Shown piece after piece: positions 27,092 to 36,575 of a stretch of DNA of 64,000 nt. The position numbers and the translations under genes are program-made. The notes beneath the pieces are model-generated. The model saw only the letters and a list, made by a program, of their open reading frames with translations, was not told the origin of the DNA and did no database searches. Numbering within the stretch: the first letter of the stretch is position 1; each line of letters starts with the position of its first letter. Source of the stretch: Bradyrhizobium sp. MOS002 (GTDB lineage Bacteria > Pseudomonadota > Alphaproteobacteria > Rhizobiales > Xanthobacteraceae); contig NZ_PYFX01000007.1 of the NCBI RefSeq assembly GCF_003020115.1, positions 186,001 to 250,000 of the forward strand. Direction: 5' to 3'.

Positions 27092-27619
27092 ATGGCTGGT
27101 GAAGCACCGGAACTGAGCGCACAGGAGCGGGCCGGCAAGGCCTTTCCGGTTTCGTGGGACCAGTTCCACCGCGATTGCCGGGCGCTGACCTGGCGGCTCA
27201 ACGAGGTCGGCCCGTTCCATGCGGTGATCGCGATCACCCGCGGCGGCCTAGTGCCGGCCGCGATCGTCGCGCGCGAGCTCGGCGTGCGCGTGATCGACAC
27301 GGTCTGCATCGCCAGCTACGACCACGACAAGCAGGGTGAGCTCCAGGTCCTCAAGGGCATCTCGGAATCCGCCATGAAGCTCGGCGGCGGCACCGGCAAG
27401 GGGCTCCTGATCGTCGACGATCTCGTCGACACCGGCAAGACCGGCAAGCTGGTGCGCGCGATGCTCCCCGACGCGCATTTCGCCACCGTCTACGCCAAGC
27501 CGAAGGGGCGCCCGCTGGTCGACACCTTCATCACGGAAGTCTCGCAGGACACGTGGATCTTTTTTCCCTGGGACACCGCGCTGTCCTATCATCCGCCGCT
27601 CCGCGACGGCGCGGCGTGA
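27092..27619 (+). CDS. gpt: Xanthine phosphoribosyltransferase
   Basis: A 175-residue purine salvage enzyme that joins xanthine or guanine to PRPP. The PRPP-binding motif is LLIVDDLVDTGKT, and the N-terminal region FPVSWDQFHRDCRALTWRL and the ITRGGLVPAAIVAREL loop fit Gpt. The C-terminal WIFFPWD provides the purine stacking aromatics. The ATG follows AAGGAGACGAC. Length matches the 150-180 residue family. Confidence 0.9.
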   Translation: MAGEAPELSAQERAGKAFPVSWDQFHRDCRALTWRLNEVGPFHAVIAITRGGLVPAAIVARELGVRVIDTVCIASYDHDKQGELQVLKGISESAMKLGGGTGKGLLIVDDLVDTGKTGKLVRAMLPDAHFATVYAKPKGRPLVDTFITEVSQDTWIFFPWDTALSYHPPLRDGAA

Positions 27620-27625
27620 TCTTCG

Positions 27626-27750
27626 CCGTCATTGCGAGGAGCCAACGGGTCCGCGCGAAGCGCGGCTCGATGACAGGCTCCGCGACGAAGCAATCCAGAC
27701 TGCTTCCGCGGATGCATTTCTGGATTGCTTCGCTTCGCTCGCAATGACGG
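27626..27750. repeat. Intergenic palindromic repeat, family B (long form)
   Basis: Begins CCGTCATTGCGAGGAGCC and ends TCGCTTCGCTCGCAATGACGG. The centre contains a second palindrome with CAATCCAGACTGC and TCTGGATTG. It begins 6 bases after gpt and ends right at the ribosome site of the next gene, so it forms most of that gene's leader. Confidence 0.85.
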
Positions 27751-27762
27751 GTGGAGGCAACC

Positions 27763-28380
27763 ATGCCCCTGCAAAACCGAGTCACGCCAACCGGCGAGAT
27801 CGTCGCGACACCACATCGCGGCCTGTTCACCGGCAACCGCGGCATCATCCATGATCCCGCGACGAAGACGCTGCTGAAAAAGCGCTGGTCGTCGCCGGCC
27901 TGGATCGTTTGCCTGTGTGAATTCCGCGGCTGGCGGCGGCCTGTGATGGGGCGGCGGAGCTGGACCGAGCTGTTCTTTCTCGACGAGGCTACCGCCTTTG
28001 CCGCGGGCCACCGTCCCTGCTTCTTCTGCCGCCGCGACGATGCGAGGCGCTTTCGCGTTGCATGGGAGACGGGGAATGATGCAAGCGGCATCAGCGCCAA
28101 GGCGATGGATGCCGTACTGCATCGGGAACGGCTCGATCGTGGCAAGAAACGGCTGCATGCGCTGCCGATGCCGGTCGCGGAATTGCCGGACGGCGCGATG
28201 GTGCAACAGGGCGACGACTGCTTCCTGGTCGCGCAGGGCAAGGCGCTGCTGTGGCTACCCGCGGGCTACGTCCCGCATACGAGCGCTCTCGATGACCCGA
28301 TGCTGCTGACGCCGCCTTCCACTCTGCGCGCGATCATCGCTGGATATCAGCCTGTGCTGCATCCGACCGCGCGCAGCTAG
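27763..28380 (+). CDS. Conserved protein of unknown function with a Cys-pair motif
   Basis: A 205-residue protein that I cannot assign to a named family. It has no signal peptide or membrane segment. A likely metal-binding pair lies in GHRPCFFCRRDDARRF near residue 85, reminiscent of the RPCxxC element of Ada-type zinc sites, with two more Cys in IVCLCEF about 35 residues earlier. Aromatic and Arg-rich stretches (GRRSWTELFFLDEA) flank it. I chose the ATG at 27763 because GTGGAGG lies 7 bases before it; the GTG at 27751 would put the ribosome site inside the gene. A DNA-damage or zinc-binding role is possible but unsupported. Confidence 0.6.
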   Translation: MPLQNRVTPTGEIVATPHRGLFTGNRGIIHDPATKTLLKKRWSSPAWIVCLCEFRGWRRPVMGRRSWTELFFLDEATAFAAGHRPCFFCRRDDARRFRVAWETGNDASGISAKAMDAVLHRERLDRGKKRLHALPMPVAELPDGAMVQQGDDCFLVAQGKALLWLPAGYVPHTSALDDPMLLTPPSTLRAIIAGYQPVLHPTARS

Positions 28381-28460
28381 CGCAGTGGCTTACGGTCTTG
28401 ATCCACGGTCGTCCGCGCATCGCGCAACGCCCATTCGCGAACGCCAGACGGATCATAGCC

Positions 28461-29483
28461 TTAACCCAGCTTCTCGCGTGCCAGCGCGGCACCGGCGCCG
28501 AGCGCCATCAGCTTGGCTTCGGCGATCTCGCGCCGCATCGGCGCCATGCCGCAATTGGTGGTGGCGATGATGTTGCTCTTGGGCACGAATTTCGACACCG
28601 CGTCGATGACCTGCACGACATCCTCGGCCGTCTCCACCGTGTCGCTGGCGACGTCGATCACGCCGGCCTGCACGATCTTGGATTTGAGCAGGGCAAGCAG
28701 GTCGAGCGGCACCTTCGAATTACGGCACTCGATCGCGACCTGCTGGATGGGGCTGGCGTCGATCGCGGGAAAGATCTGCTCGTACTGCCGCCATTGCGCG
28801 CCGAGTGTTTCCTTCCAGTCGGTGTTGGCCTTGATGCCGTAGCCGTAGCAGATATGCACGGCGGTGGCGCAGGTCAGGCCCTGCGCTGCGCGCTCCAGCG
28901 CCTTGATGCCCCAGTCGTTGACCTCGTCCATGTAGACGTTGAACGCGGGCTCGTCGAACTGCACGAGATCGACGCCGTCGGCCTGGAGCGCCTTGGCTTC
29001 CTCATTCAGGAGTTCGGCGAACGCAAAGGCCATCTTGACGCGGTCGCCATAGTAGCGATCGGCAATGGTGTCGATGATGGTCATCGGTCCGGGCAGGGTG
29101 AATTTCAGCTTCTTCCTCGTGTGCGCGCGGGCGACGCGCGCCTCGTCGGCGTGGACGCGGCTCTTCAGCCGGAGCGGGGCGACGACCTGCGGCACCATCG
29201 CCTTGTAGCGATCCTTGCGGATTCCCATCTCGACCTTGTGGGCGAAATCGATGCCCTCGATCTTCTCCAGGAAACCGTGGACGAAATGCTGCCGGGCCTG
29301 CTCGCCCTCGGTGACGATGTCGATGCCGGCGTCCTCCTGGACTTTGACGGCAAGCATCGTCGCATCGCGCTTGGCGCGGACGAGCTCGTCGCCTTGCGAC
29401 TTCCAGGGCGCCCAGAGCATGTTGGGTTCGGCGAGCCATTCCGGCTTCGGCAAGGAGCCGGCGATCGTGGTTGGAAACAGCAT
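28461..29483 (-). CDS. MetE-like methyltransferase (cobalamin-independent methionine synthase C-terminal domain)
   Basis: A 340-residue protein equal to the catalytic C-terminal half of MetE (full MetE is about 750). It starts FPTTIAGSLPKPEWL, has LPGPMTIIDTIADRYYGD, the QFDEPAFN strand, and zinc-site elements VHICYGYG and TTNCGMAP. The missing N-terminal domain normally contributes to folate binding, so this is probably a core-MetE type enzyme or one that uses another methyl donor. It is divergent from the HCCA-isomerase gene. Confidence 0.8.
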   Translation of the reverse strand: MLFPTTIAGSLPKPEWLAEPNMLWAPWKSQGDELVRAKRDATMLAVKVQEDAGIDIVTEGEQARQHFVHGFLEKIEGIDFAHKVEMGIRKDRYKAMVPQVVAPLRLKSRVHADEARVARAHTRKKLKFTLPGPMTIIDTIADRYYGDRVKMAFAFAELLNEEAKALQADGVDLVQFDEPAFNVYMDEVNDWGIKALERAAQGLTCATAVHICYGYGIKANTDWKETLGAQWRQYEQIFPAIDASPIQQVAIECRNSKVPLDLLALLKSKIVQAGVIDVASDTVETAEDVVQVIDAVSKFVPKSNIIATTNCGMAPMRREIAEAKLMALGAGAALAREKLG

Positions 29484-29593
29484 GGCGGCCCTCTCGGCGG
29501 GTTATGATTGCGCCCCTTCCTGCCATGTCTTAACGTCGAGGTACAGAACAACAAAAGTCGCCCTGAAACCGGCGGCGCCGGACCGGAAACGCC

Positions 29594-30202
29594 ATGATCG
29601 AATTCTTCTTCGACTGTTCCAGCCCCTGGACCTATCTCGCCTTCCACAACATCCAGCCGCTGGCCAAGGAGGTTGGCGCCGAGATCATCTGGCGGCCGAT
29701 CCTGGTGGGCGGCATCTTCAATACGGTCAACCCAAGTGTCTATGCGCAGCGTGAGACACCGGTGCCGCTGAAGGCGCGCTACATGAAAAAGGACCTTGCC
29801 GACTGGTCGCGGTCGGCCGGTCTCGCGATCAAGATGCCGCCGACGGTATTTCCGGTGAACAGCGTGAAAGCGATGCGCGGCTGCATCTGGCTCGGCCAGG
29901 AATTGGTGCCTTTCGCCACGGCGGTGTTCGAGACCTATTGGGGCGAGGACAGGGACATCTCGCAGGACGCTGTGCTCGCCGAGATCTGCAGGAAGGTCGG
30001 CGTCGACGAGCAGAAATTCTTCGTGGGCATTTCCGGGCAGGGGATCAAGGATCAGCTCAAGACCAACACCGAAGAGGTCGTCGCCCGCGGCGGCTTTGGC
30101 TCGCCGACGATCTTCGTCGGCAAGACCGACATGTATTTCGGCAATGACCGCCTGCCGTTGATCCGCGAGGCGCTGCTGCGCGGCAAGGCGAGCGCGGCCT
30201 GA
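29594..30202 (+). CDS. 2-Hydroxychromene-2-carboxylate isomerase family (DsbA fold)
   Basis: A 202-residue kappa-GST/DsbA-like protein. The N terminus MIEFFFDCSSPWTYLAF places the catalytic Ser pair (9-10) where the glutathione-activating residue sits, rather than a CxxC. GGFGSPTIFVGKTDMYFGNDR is the typical C-terminal signature. Known members isomerise a naphthalene-pathway intermediate, but many rhizobial homologues have unknown substrates. Its stop shares a base with the start of the quinone reductase gene, so they are translationally coupled. Confidence 0.8.
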   Translation: MIEFFFDCSSPWTYLAFHNIQPLAKEVGAEIIWRPILVGGIFNTVNPSVYAQRETPVPLKARYMKKDLADWSRSAGLAIKMPPTVFPVNSVKAMRGCIWLGQELVPFATAVFETYWGEDRDISQDAVLAEICRKVGVDEQKFFVGISGQGIKDQLKTNTEEVVARGGFGSPTIFVGKTDMYFGNDRLPLIREALLRGKASAA

Positions 30203-31179
30203 TGGTGCGGGCTGTTGTTTGCCGCACGCTCGGCGCGCCCGAAACGTTGCAGCTCGAGGAGTTTCCGTCGCGCGACCTGAAGCCGGGCGAGGTCCGCGTC
30301 GAGATCCGTGCCGCCGGCTTGAATTTTCCCGACGTGCTGATGGCGGCCGGCGAATACCAGCTCAAGCCGGAGCTGCCGTTCACGCCGGGCATGGAGGCGG
30401 CCGGCGACGTGACCGAGGTCGGCGCAGAGGCGAGCGGCGTAGCCGTCGGCGACAAGGTCATCGTCAAGATGCGGCACGGCGCCTTCACCGATGAAGCAGT
30501 GGTGATGCCGTCGCAACTCACGCCGATGCCATCGACGTTCGACTATGCGGAAGCCGCGACCTATCTCGCCGGGCACGGCACCGCCTATCACGCGCTGATC
30601 GATCGCGGCCGGGTCGAGCCGGGCGAGGTGCTGCTGGTGCATGGCGCCGGCGGCGGCGTGGGCCTTGCCGCCGTGGAAATGGGCAAGATGCTGGGCGCGA
30701 CCGTGATCGCGACGGCGTCCAGCGACGAAAAGCTGGCGATTGCCAAGGCGCGCGGCGCCGATCATCTCGTGCGCTACGATCGCGAGCCGTTTCGTGATGC
30801 CGTCAAACGGATCACCGACGGCCGCGGTGCCGACGTCGTGTTCGATCCCGTCGGCGGCGAAGTGTTCGAGAATTCGATGCGTTGCATCGCCTGGGGGGCG
30901 CGGCTGCTGGTGATCGGCTTCACCGGCGGCATCGGCTCGGCCAAGACCAATCTGCTGCTGATCAAGGGCGCCAGTGTGCTCGGTGTGCGTGCCGGCGAAG
31001 CCGTGCGGAAAAATCCCGCGCTTGGCGAAGCGCGCCTGAAGGCGCTGGTCCAATGGGCCGAGGAGGGCAAGTTGCGCCCCAACGTCTCGCATCGCTTGCC
31101 GCTGGAGGAGTTTGCGAAGGCGATGCGGTTGCTGATCGACCGCAAGTCGATCGGGCGTGTGGCGTTGGTGATGAATTAG
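30202..31179 (+). CDS. NADPH:quinone oxidoreductase family (zinc-free MDR)
   Basis: A 325-residue medium-chain reductase. The GroES-like N-terminal domain (AAGLNFPDVLMAAGEYQ) is followed by a Rossmann domain with VHGAGGGVGLAAVEMGK. Cys and His zinc ligands typical of alcohol dehydrogenases are absent, as in quinone reductases. It probably uses NADPH to reduce a quinone or enone. It overlaps the isomerase stop by one base (TGATG), suggesting a joint role in aromatic or enone metabolism. Confidence 0.82.
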   Translation: MVRAVVCRTLGAPETLQLEEFPSRDLKPGEVRVEIRAAGLNFPDVLMAAGEYQLKPELPFTPGMEAAGDVTEVGAEASGVAVGDKVIVKMRHGAFTDEAVVMPSQLTPMPSTFDYAEAATYLAGHGTAYHALIDRGRVEPGEVLLVHGAGGGVGLAAVEMGKMLGATVIATASSDEKLAIAKARGADHLVRYDREPFRDAVKRITDGRGADVVFDPVGGEVFENSMRCIAWGARLLVIGFTGGIGSAKTNLLLIKGASVLGVRAGEAVRKNPALGEARLKALVQWAEEGKLRPNVSHRLPLEEFAKAMRLLIDRKSIGRVALVMN

Positions 31180-31190
31180 CTTCTACCGTC

Positions 31191-31268
31191 GTCATTCCGG
31201 GGCGCCCGCAGGGCGAGCCCGGAATCTCGAGATCCCGGGTTCGACGCTCCGCATCGCCCCGGGATGAC
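31191..31268. repeat. Intergenic palindromic repeat, family C
   Basis: GTCATTCCGGGGCGCCCGCA to GCATCGCCCCGGGATGAC, with the same central CCCGGAATCTCGAGATCCCG seen at 23589-23672. It lies in the convergent gap between the quinone reductase and enoyl-CoA hydratase genes. Confidence 0.8.
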
Positions 31269-31276
31269 GCTTCGCG

Positions 31277-32167
31277 TCACTTATACTCCCGCTCCGTCCA
31301 CCACGGGAAATAGTCCGGCATATCGCTCGATACCTTGTTCTTGAACTGCGCAGGGCGCTTTTCCAGGAACGACACCACGCCTTCCTTCACATCGTCCGAG
31401 CGGCCGCGGGCGTAGATGCCGCGGCTGTCGACCTTGTGGGCCTCCATCGGATCGTCGGCGCCCATCATGCGCCACATCATCTGGCGGATCAGTGCCACCG
31501 ACACCGGTGCGGTCTTGGCGACGAATTCCTTGGCGAGCGCACGTGCGGTCGGCAGCAGATCATCAGGGGCTACGACCTTGCTGACGAGACGTCCCGCGAG
31601 GGCTTCCTGCGCCGGGAAGACGCGGCCTGAATAGCACCATTCCAGCGCCTGCGAGATGCCGACGATGCGCGGCAGGAACCAGCTCGATGCGGCCTCCGGC
31701 ACGATGCCGCGCTGGGAGAACACGAAGCCGAAGCGGGCGGCGTCGGAGGCGATGCGGATGTCCATCGCGAGCTGCATGGTGACGCCGATGCCGACGGCGG
31801 GACCGTTGACCGCGGCAACCACCGGCTTCAGGCATTTGAAGATGCGCAGCGTCACCTGGCCGCCGCCGTCGCGCACCTGGGAATCACTGTAGTCGACCTT
31901 GCCGTCGGCGAAGCGCTTCACCGGCCCGCGCCGGGCGTCGCGATCGAACGTGTCCGCACCGGACGAAAGGTCTGCGCCCGCGCAAAAACCGCGGCCGGCG
32001 CCTGTGACGATGATGGCGCGGACGTTGTCGTCCTGGTCGGCGGCGTCGAACGCGTCGATCAACTCTCCTTGCATCTGCGCGTTGAAGGCGTTGAGCTTGT
32101 CGGGGCGGTTCAGCGTGATGGTGAGGATCTGCTCGGCGACCTCGTATTTGATCGTCTCATACGCCAT
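31277..32167 (-). CDS. Enoyl-CoA hydratase/isomerase family protein
   Basis: A crotonase of 296 residues. GRGFCAGADLSSG forms the first oxyanion strand, NGPAVGIGVTMQLAMD the second, and the acid is in GIVPEAASSWFLPRIVG. The Glu there favours hydratase or isomerase activity on an enoyl-CoA thioester. The N terminus MAYETIKYEVAEQILTITLN is standard. It lies downstream of the amidase gene but separated by a 148-base gap containing a hairpin, so it is probably independent. Confidence 0.85.
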   Translation of the reverse strand: MAYETIKYEVAEQILTITLNRPDKLNAFNAQMQGELIDAFDAADQDDNVRAIIVTGAGRGFCAGADLSSGADTFDRDARRGPVKRFADGKVDYSDSQVRDGGGQVTLRIFKCLKPVVAAVNGPAVGIGVTMQLAMDIRIASDAARFGFVFSQRGIVPEAASSWFLPRIVGISQALEWCYSGRVFPAQEALAGRLVSKVVAPDDLLPTARALAKEFVAKTAPVSVALIRQMMWRMMGADDPMEAHKVDSRGIYARGRSDDVKEGVVSFLEKRPAQFKNKVSSDMPDYFPWWTEREYK

Positions 32168-32274
32168 GGTGGTTTCCTTCCCTGTCCTGAATTCTGTCTC
32201 GAAGAGACGTCATGCATGGTCGCCGGCGTCCGTCTTGCGCGGACTGGGCATGTGGCGATCAGTAAGAGAACGTG

Positions 32275-32305
32275 GATGGCCGGGCTGAACACAAGCCTGG
32301 CCATC
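32275..32305 (-). terminator. Hairpin downstream of the amidase gene, possible operon end
   Basis: Stem GATGGCCGGGCT / AGCCTGGCCATC (12 pairs with one G-U) and a 7-base loop, 11 bases after the amidase stop. No clear U tract follows on either strand, so it may be a rho-assisted end or mRNA 3' stabiliser of the peptide operon. Confidence 0.4.
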
Positions 32306-32315
32306 ACGGCGTGCG

Positions 32316-33737
32316 TTAGCGCGCCGGCGGGCTCGGCCAGGGCTTCTGCGGCCCGCGCAGGCTCTCAAAAGCCTTGGCCATGCCAAGCACGCCGATATCG
32401 TCAAAGCGGCGGCCGACGATCTGCACGCCGATGGGAAAACCCTTGGCGTCGAAGCCGCCGTTGATGGAGATCGCCGGATTCTCCGACATATTCCACGGCA
32501 CGGTATAGGCGATGTGCTCGAACGGCTTCATGGGATCGTTGGTCGGCGAGGCCCACTCCGCCGGATAGTTCACGTTCGGCGCGGTCGGCGAGATTACATA
32601 GTCGAGCTCGCAGAACAGCTTTGATGCCGCCGCCCGGATGGCCATGGTCTGGTTGAAGCCGCGGATGACGTCGACGCCAGACAGCTTTGCGCCGGACTCG
32701 CCCCATTTGAAGATGTAGGGCAGCACCTTTGCCTGCTCGGCCGACGTCAGCTTGGACAGATCATCCCACATCCGCGCGCGCCAGAAATTGTCGAGACCAT
32801 CGAGCATCTCGCGCGTGAGGATGCCGTCGACTTCCGTGACGACGGCCCCTGCAGATTCGAACGCTTTCGCCGCCTTCACCGCGACCTCGCGCACCGGCTT
32901 GTCCAGCGCCAGGCCAACGCCGGGATCGAGCATCAATCCGATGCGGAGTTTGCGCGGGGATTTCTCCATCCCCTTCCAGTTGAGGGGCTCGGCGGGAAGG
33001 CTCATGCCGTCGCGCCGGTCGGGTTTTGCGATCACGCTCATCATCAGCGCGCAATCGTCGACGGTGCGGGTCATGGGACCGGCGACGCGGCCGACATAGG
33101 TGGGATCGATCGGCACGCGGCCAAAGCTCGGCTTCAATCCGACGAGGCCGCACCAGCCCGCGGGCAGGCGGACCGAGCCGCCGATATCGGTGCCGAGATG
33201 CAGCGGACCATAGCCAGCTGCCGCAGCGGCGCCCGCGCCGGCGCTGGAGCCGCCGGGATTCTTGGAGAGGTCCCAGGGATTGCGCGCGAGCGCATGGAAG
33301 CTGGAGAGCCCCGAGGACAACATGCCGTAATCGGGCATGGTGGTCTTGGCGAAGATGATTGCACCGGCCTCGCGCAGGCGCGCGGCGGGTGGTGCGTCCT
33401 TCTCGGCCGGCACGAGCTTGACGCTGGCCGCACCCAGCGGCACCGGCACGCCTTTGGTCGCGATGTTGTCCTTCACGGTCGCCGGCACGCCGTCGAGCGC
33501 GCCGGACGGCTCGCCCCCGGACCAGCGCGCGGTCGAGGCCTTCGCGGCCTCGCGCGCGCCGTCGGGATCAAATGCATAAAGCGCCTTGAGGTGCGGCTCC
33601 CACGCTGCGACATGCGCGAGCACGTCTTCCAGCACCTCGCTCGGCGAGAACTGCTTGGCGCGATAGCCCGCGATCAGGTCGACCGCGGAGAGATCGTGCA
33701 GCGAAGTGACTTCCTCTTCGACGCTTTTTTTATGCAT
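32316..33737 (-). CDS. Amidase (amidase signature family)
   Basis: A 473-residue amide hydrolase. The Ser-cisSer-Lys triad is visible as Lys89 in PATVKDNIATKG, Ser164 in PGGSSAGAGAAAA and Ser188 in GTDIGGSVRLPA. Spacing (24 residues between serines) is canonical. It hydrolyses a carboxamide, ester or amino-acid amide, and probably acts in the cytosol since no signal is present. It is the last gene of the seven-gene peptide operon, and its start overlaps the stop of the M20 gene by 8 bases. Confidence 0.88.
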   Translation of the reverse strand: MHKKSVEEEVTSLHDLSAVDLIAGYRAKQFSPSEVLEDVLAHVAAWEPHLKALYAFDPDGAREAAKASTARWSGGEPSGALDGVPATVKDNIATKGVPVPLGAASVKLVPAEKDAPPAARLREAGAIIFAKTTMPDYGMLSSGLSSFHALARNPWDLSKNPGGSSAGAGAAAAAGYGPLHLGTDIGGSVRLPAGWCGLVGLKPSFGRVPIDPTYVGRVAGPMTRTVDDCALMMSVIAKPDRRDGMSLPAEPLNWKGMEKSPRKLRIGLMLDPGVGLALDKPVREVAVKAAKAFESAGAVVTEVDGILTREMLDGLDNFWRARMWDDLSKLTSAEQAKVLPYIFKWGESGAKLSGVDVIRGFNQTMAIRAAASKLFCELDYVISPTAPNVNYPAEWASPTNDPMKPFEHIAYTVPWNMSENPAISINGGFDAKGFPIGVQIVGRRFDDIGVLGMAKAFESLRGPQKPWPSPPAR

Positions 33738-34902
33738 TGCTACCTACCGGCATACGGGTCTCGATGATCCGGGCGAACATGCTGGCACCGATCGGCAGGA
33801 TCTTGTCGTCGAGCACGAAGCCGGGATTGTGCACGGGCACCGAGCCGTCGTGGCCGACCCAGAAATAGGCGCCGGGAATGGTTTGCAGCATGTCGGCAAA
33901 ATCCTCGCTGCCCATCTTCGGCTGGGCGCGGGTAATCACGTTGGCGGGGTCGACGATTGTGCGCGCGACGTCCTCGACCACCCTGGACTGCTCGACCTGG
34001 TTGACCAGCACATCGAAGGTGTCGCGGATGTCGACGTCGATCACGCACTGATAGGCGCTCGCAATGCCGGCGCAGATCGTGCGAATGCGTTCGCTGATCA
34101 GGGTGCGGACTTCCTTCGAGAAGGTGCGGATGGTGCCGCAGAGATGCGCTTCGCCGGGGATGACGTTGTAGGCGGAGCCGGCATGGATCTGCGTGATTGA
34201 GACGACTGCGGCCTGCAGCGGCTCGACGTTGCGGCTGACGATGGTCTGGATCGCCTGCGCCAGCGTGGTCGCGATGATCACCGCATCCTTGGAGCGTTCG
34301 GGCATCGCGCCATGCGCGCCGTAGCCTGTGATGCGCAGATCGAAGAAGTCGGCGCTGGCCATCGCAGGGCCGGGCAGGATCGCGATCTCGCCATGGTTGA
34401 GGTCGGGCGCGTTGTGCAGTCCGTAGAGCTCGTCGCACGGAAATTTCTCGAACAAGCCGTCCTTGATCATCGCGCGGGCGCCGCCGAGGCCTTCCTCGGC
34501 CGGCTGGAAGATCAGGTGTACTGTACCGTCGAAATTCTTCGTTTCGGCGAGGTAGCGCGCGGTGCCGAGCAGCATGGTGGTGTGGCCGTCATGGCCGCAG
34601 CCGTGGAAGCGACCGGGGATTTTCGAGCTCCATTTCAGATTGGTGTTCTCCTCCATCGGCAACGCGTCCATGTCGGCACGCAGGCCGATCCGCTTGCCGC
34701 CCGTACCCTTGCCCTTGATGACGCCGATCACGCCGGTGCCGCCGAGACCGCGATGCACCTCGATGCCCCAGCTCTTCAGCTTGTCGGCGACGATGCCGGA
34801 GGTGCGCACTTCTTCGAAGCCGATTTCCGGATGGGCGTGAAGGTCGCGCCTGATAGCTGTGAGTTCGTCGGCATAGCCGTCGATGCGGTCGATCGTGGGC
34901 AT
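33730..34902 (-). CDS. M20 family aminoacylase / hippurate-hydrolase-like amidohydrolase
   Basis: A 390-residue metallo-amidohydrolase of the M20D group. Metal-site motifs are HPEIGFEEVRTSG, RADMDALPMEE, HGCGHDGHTTMLLG, and PAEEGLGGARAMI. The dimerisation domain carries GAHGAMPERSKDA. It removes an N-acyl group from amino acids or splits small amides, in the cytosol. It lies between the M81 gene (13-base gap) and the amidase gene (8-base overlap) and shares their transcript. Confidence 0.88.
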   Translation of the reverse strand: MPTIDRIDGYADELTAIRRDLHAHPEIGFEEVRTSGIVADKLKSWGIEVHRGLGGTGVIGVIKGKGTGGKRIGLRADMDALPMEENTNLKWSSKIPGRFHGCGHDGHTTMLLGTARYLAETKNFDGTVHLIFQPAEEGLGGARAMIKDGLFEKFPCDELYGLHNAPDLNHGEIAILPGPAMASADFFDLRITGYGAHGAMPERSKDAVIIATTLAQAIQTIVSRNVEPLQAAVVSITQIHAGSAYNVIPGEAHLCGTIRTFSKEVRTLISERIRTICAGIASAYQCVIDVDIRDTFDVLVNQVEQSRVVEDVARTIVDPANVITRAQPKMGSEDFADMLQTIPGAYFWVGHDGSVPVHNPGFVLDDKILPIGASMFARIIETRMPVGSNA

Positions 34903-34915
34903 GTGTTCTGTCCAG

Positions 34916-36424
34916 TTAGCGTGAGGAAGGGATGAAAACCGGGCCGTTCGGCTTGATGCGAATGCCCGGCCGCAGGCGCGTCCACGGCAGCGTAGCAGTG
35001 TCAGCGGGCATCGCGCCGGGGGCAGCGCAGATCATCAGCTTTTCTGCGATCGGCTCGAAATCGGCGCGGAAGTGCACCGAGCTCTTGTTGACCAAAATCT
35101 TCTCTTCGGTCGGCTCGATGCCGACATAGCGGTACATAGCCTGATCGGCGAGCTGCGCCTTGTGCGAGGAGACGACGACGCGGACGTCGCCGATGCGAAG
35201 GCAGGCCGACGGGCCCATCTCCATCTCGCGGCCGCCATAATAGGGCCCGGGCGCAATGAAGCGGCCGTCGGAGAGTTTTTCGACCACGAAGGTCTCACGA
35301 TAGGGCTCGTCGCCGGGAATGCCGGACTTGCCGCCGAGCGACAGCGTCACGCTGGCACCGACGCCGGCTGCATGCGCGGCCTTGGCCGATTCCGGATCGT
35401 AGATCGCGCCGGTCGCGGCGCTGGCCTTGTTGCGTACCAGCGCGCGTAGCATTCCGGTGGTGTCGGAATCGCCGCCGGCGCCGGGATTGTCCTGGGTGTC
35501 GGCGATGATGATCGGCTTGCTCGCGCCCTTCGAGAGTTCCATCGCGTGGCGCACGCCGTCATCGGGTGACCAGATCTTGCCGTCGAAATCGTCCTCGTGG
35601 CTTTCGATCAGCTTCACGATCGCATCCGCCGCGTGGTCGGCATCGGCTTGCGTCTTGCCATAGGCGAACACGCTCGGCCCGCAATCGCGGAAATCGGCGG
35701 CGGGGAAGCCGGGCGCGAAGGACAGCGTCGGAACCGCATCGCTCTCCAGTGCCGCAAGCTTTTCGTAGATGCCCTTGGTCGGCTGGTCGTTGGTGCACTG
35801 CCAGCTGATCGGGATCAAGAACGGCAATTGCCGGAAGGCCTTTGCGAAACGCCGCTTTGTCTTCAGAAGCAATGCGAGGTGTCGCGCGGAGGCGCGGCCG
35901 GTCTCGGCCATGTCGACATGGGGATAGGTGCGGTAGGCGATCAGCGCATCCGCATGCTCCATCATGTCGGGGGTGACGTTGGCGTGGAGATCGAGGCTGG
36001 TGACCAGTGGAATGTCCCTGCCGATGACACGGCGCACGCGCGCCAGGATCTCGCCTTCGCCATCGTCGAAATGTTCCGTGACCATCGCTCCGTGCAGATC
36101 GAGATAGACGGCGTCGATCGGGCCGGCGGCTGCGATGCCGTCGATCATCGCCTGGACGATACGCTCGAAGGCGTCCCTGGTGACATGCGCCGAGGGGCTC
36201 GCGCCGCAGGCAATCGTCGGAACGAGTTCCCAGCCGAGGGCTTCGGCGCTGTCGACGAAACCGGCGAGGCCGACATTGATTCGGCGCATCACCCTCAGCA
36301 CGTCGGGACCTTGAGTCATCGCCGGCCAGCCGCCGCCGTGCTGGAAGTCCGCGAAAGTCGCCTTCGTCGGAGCGAAGGTGTTGGTCTCGTGCAGGAAGCC
36401 GCCGACGGCGATACGTGTCATCAA
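34916..36424 (-). CDS. M81 family metallopeptidase (MlrC-like)
   Basis: A 502-residue protein of the MlrC family, starting TRIAVGGFLHETNTF. The metal site includes YLDLHGAMVTEHFDDGEGE and SLDLHANVTPDMMEHAD, and ADTQDNPGAGGDSDTT near residue 310 marks the second domain. MlrC is known from microcystin breakdown, where it cleaves the linearised peptide, but homologues are widespread and their peptides unknown. It is downstream of the dipeptide transporter genes, consistent with hydrolysis of an imported peptide. Confidence 0.88.
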   Translation of the reverse strand: MMTRIAVGGFLHETNTFAPTKATFADFQHGGGWPAMTQGPDVLRVMRRINVGLAGFVDSAEALGWELVPTIACGASPSAHVTRDAFERIVQAMIDGIAAAGPIDAVYLDLHGAMVTEHFDDGEGEILARVRRVIGRDIPLVTSLDLHANVTPDMMEHADALIAYRTYPHVDMAETGRASARHLALLLKTKRRFAKAFRQLPFLIPISWQCTNDQPTKGIYEKLAALESDAVPTLSFAPGFPAADFRDCGPSVFAYGKTQADADHAADAIVKLIESHEDDFDGKIWSPDDGVRHAMELSKGASKPIIIADTQDNPGAGGDSDTTGMLRALVRNKASAATGAIYDPESAKAAHAAGVGASVTLSLGGKSGIPGDEPYRETFVVEKLSDGRFIAPGPYYGGREMEMGPSACLRIGDVRVVVSSHKAQLADQAMYRYVGIEPTEEKILVNKSSVHFRADFEPIAEKLMICAAPGAMPADTATLPWTRLRPGIRIKPNGPVFIPSSR

Positions 36425-36575
36425 CTCAAGTCCAGCAATTGAAAGTGCGCGACGTTAGCCCTGTGCTTGCGGCGAGAGCAAGCCGGGAAGCAATCGCGCC
36501 ATGCATAGGGTCAAGTTGTTTTGGGAATACTGCGGATGCGGTGTTCGTTGGAGCCAAAGATGGCACCAAGCTCTC

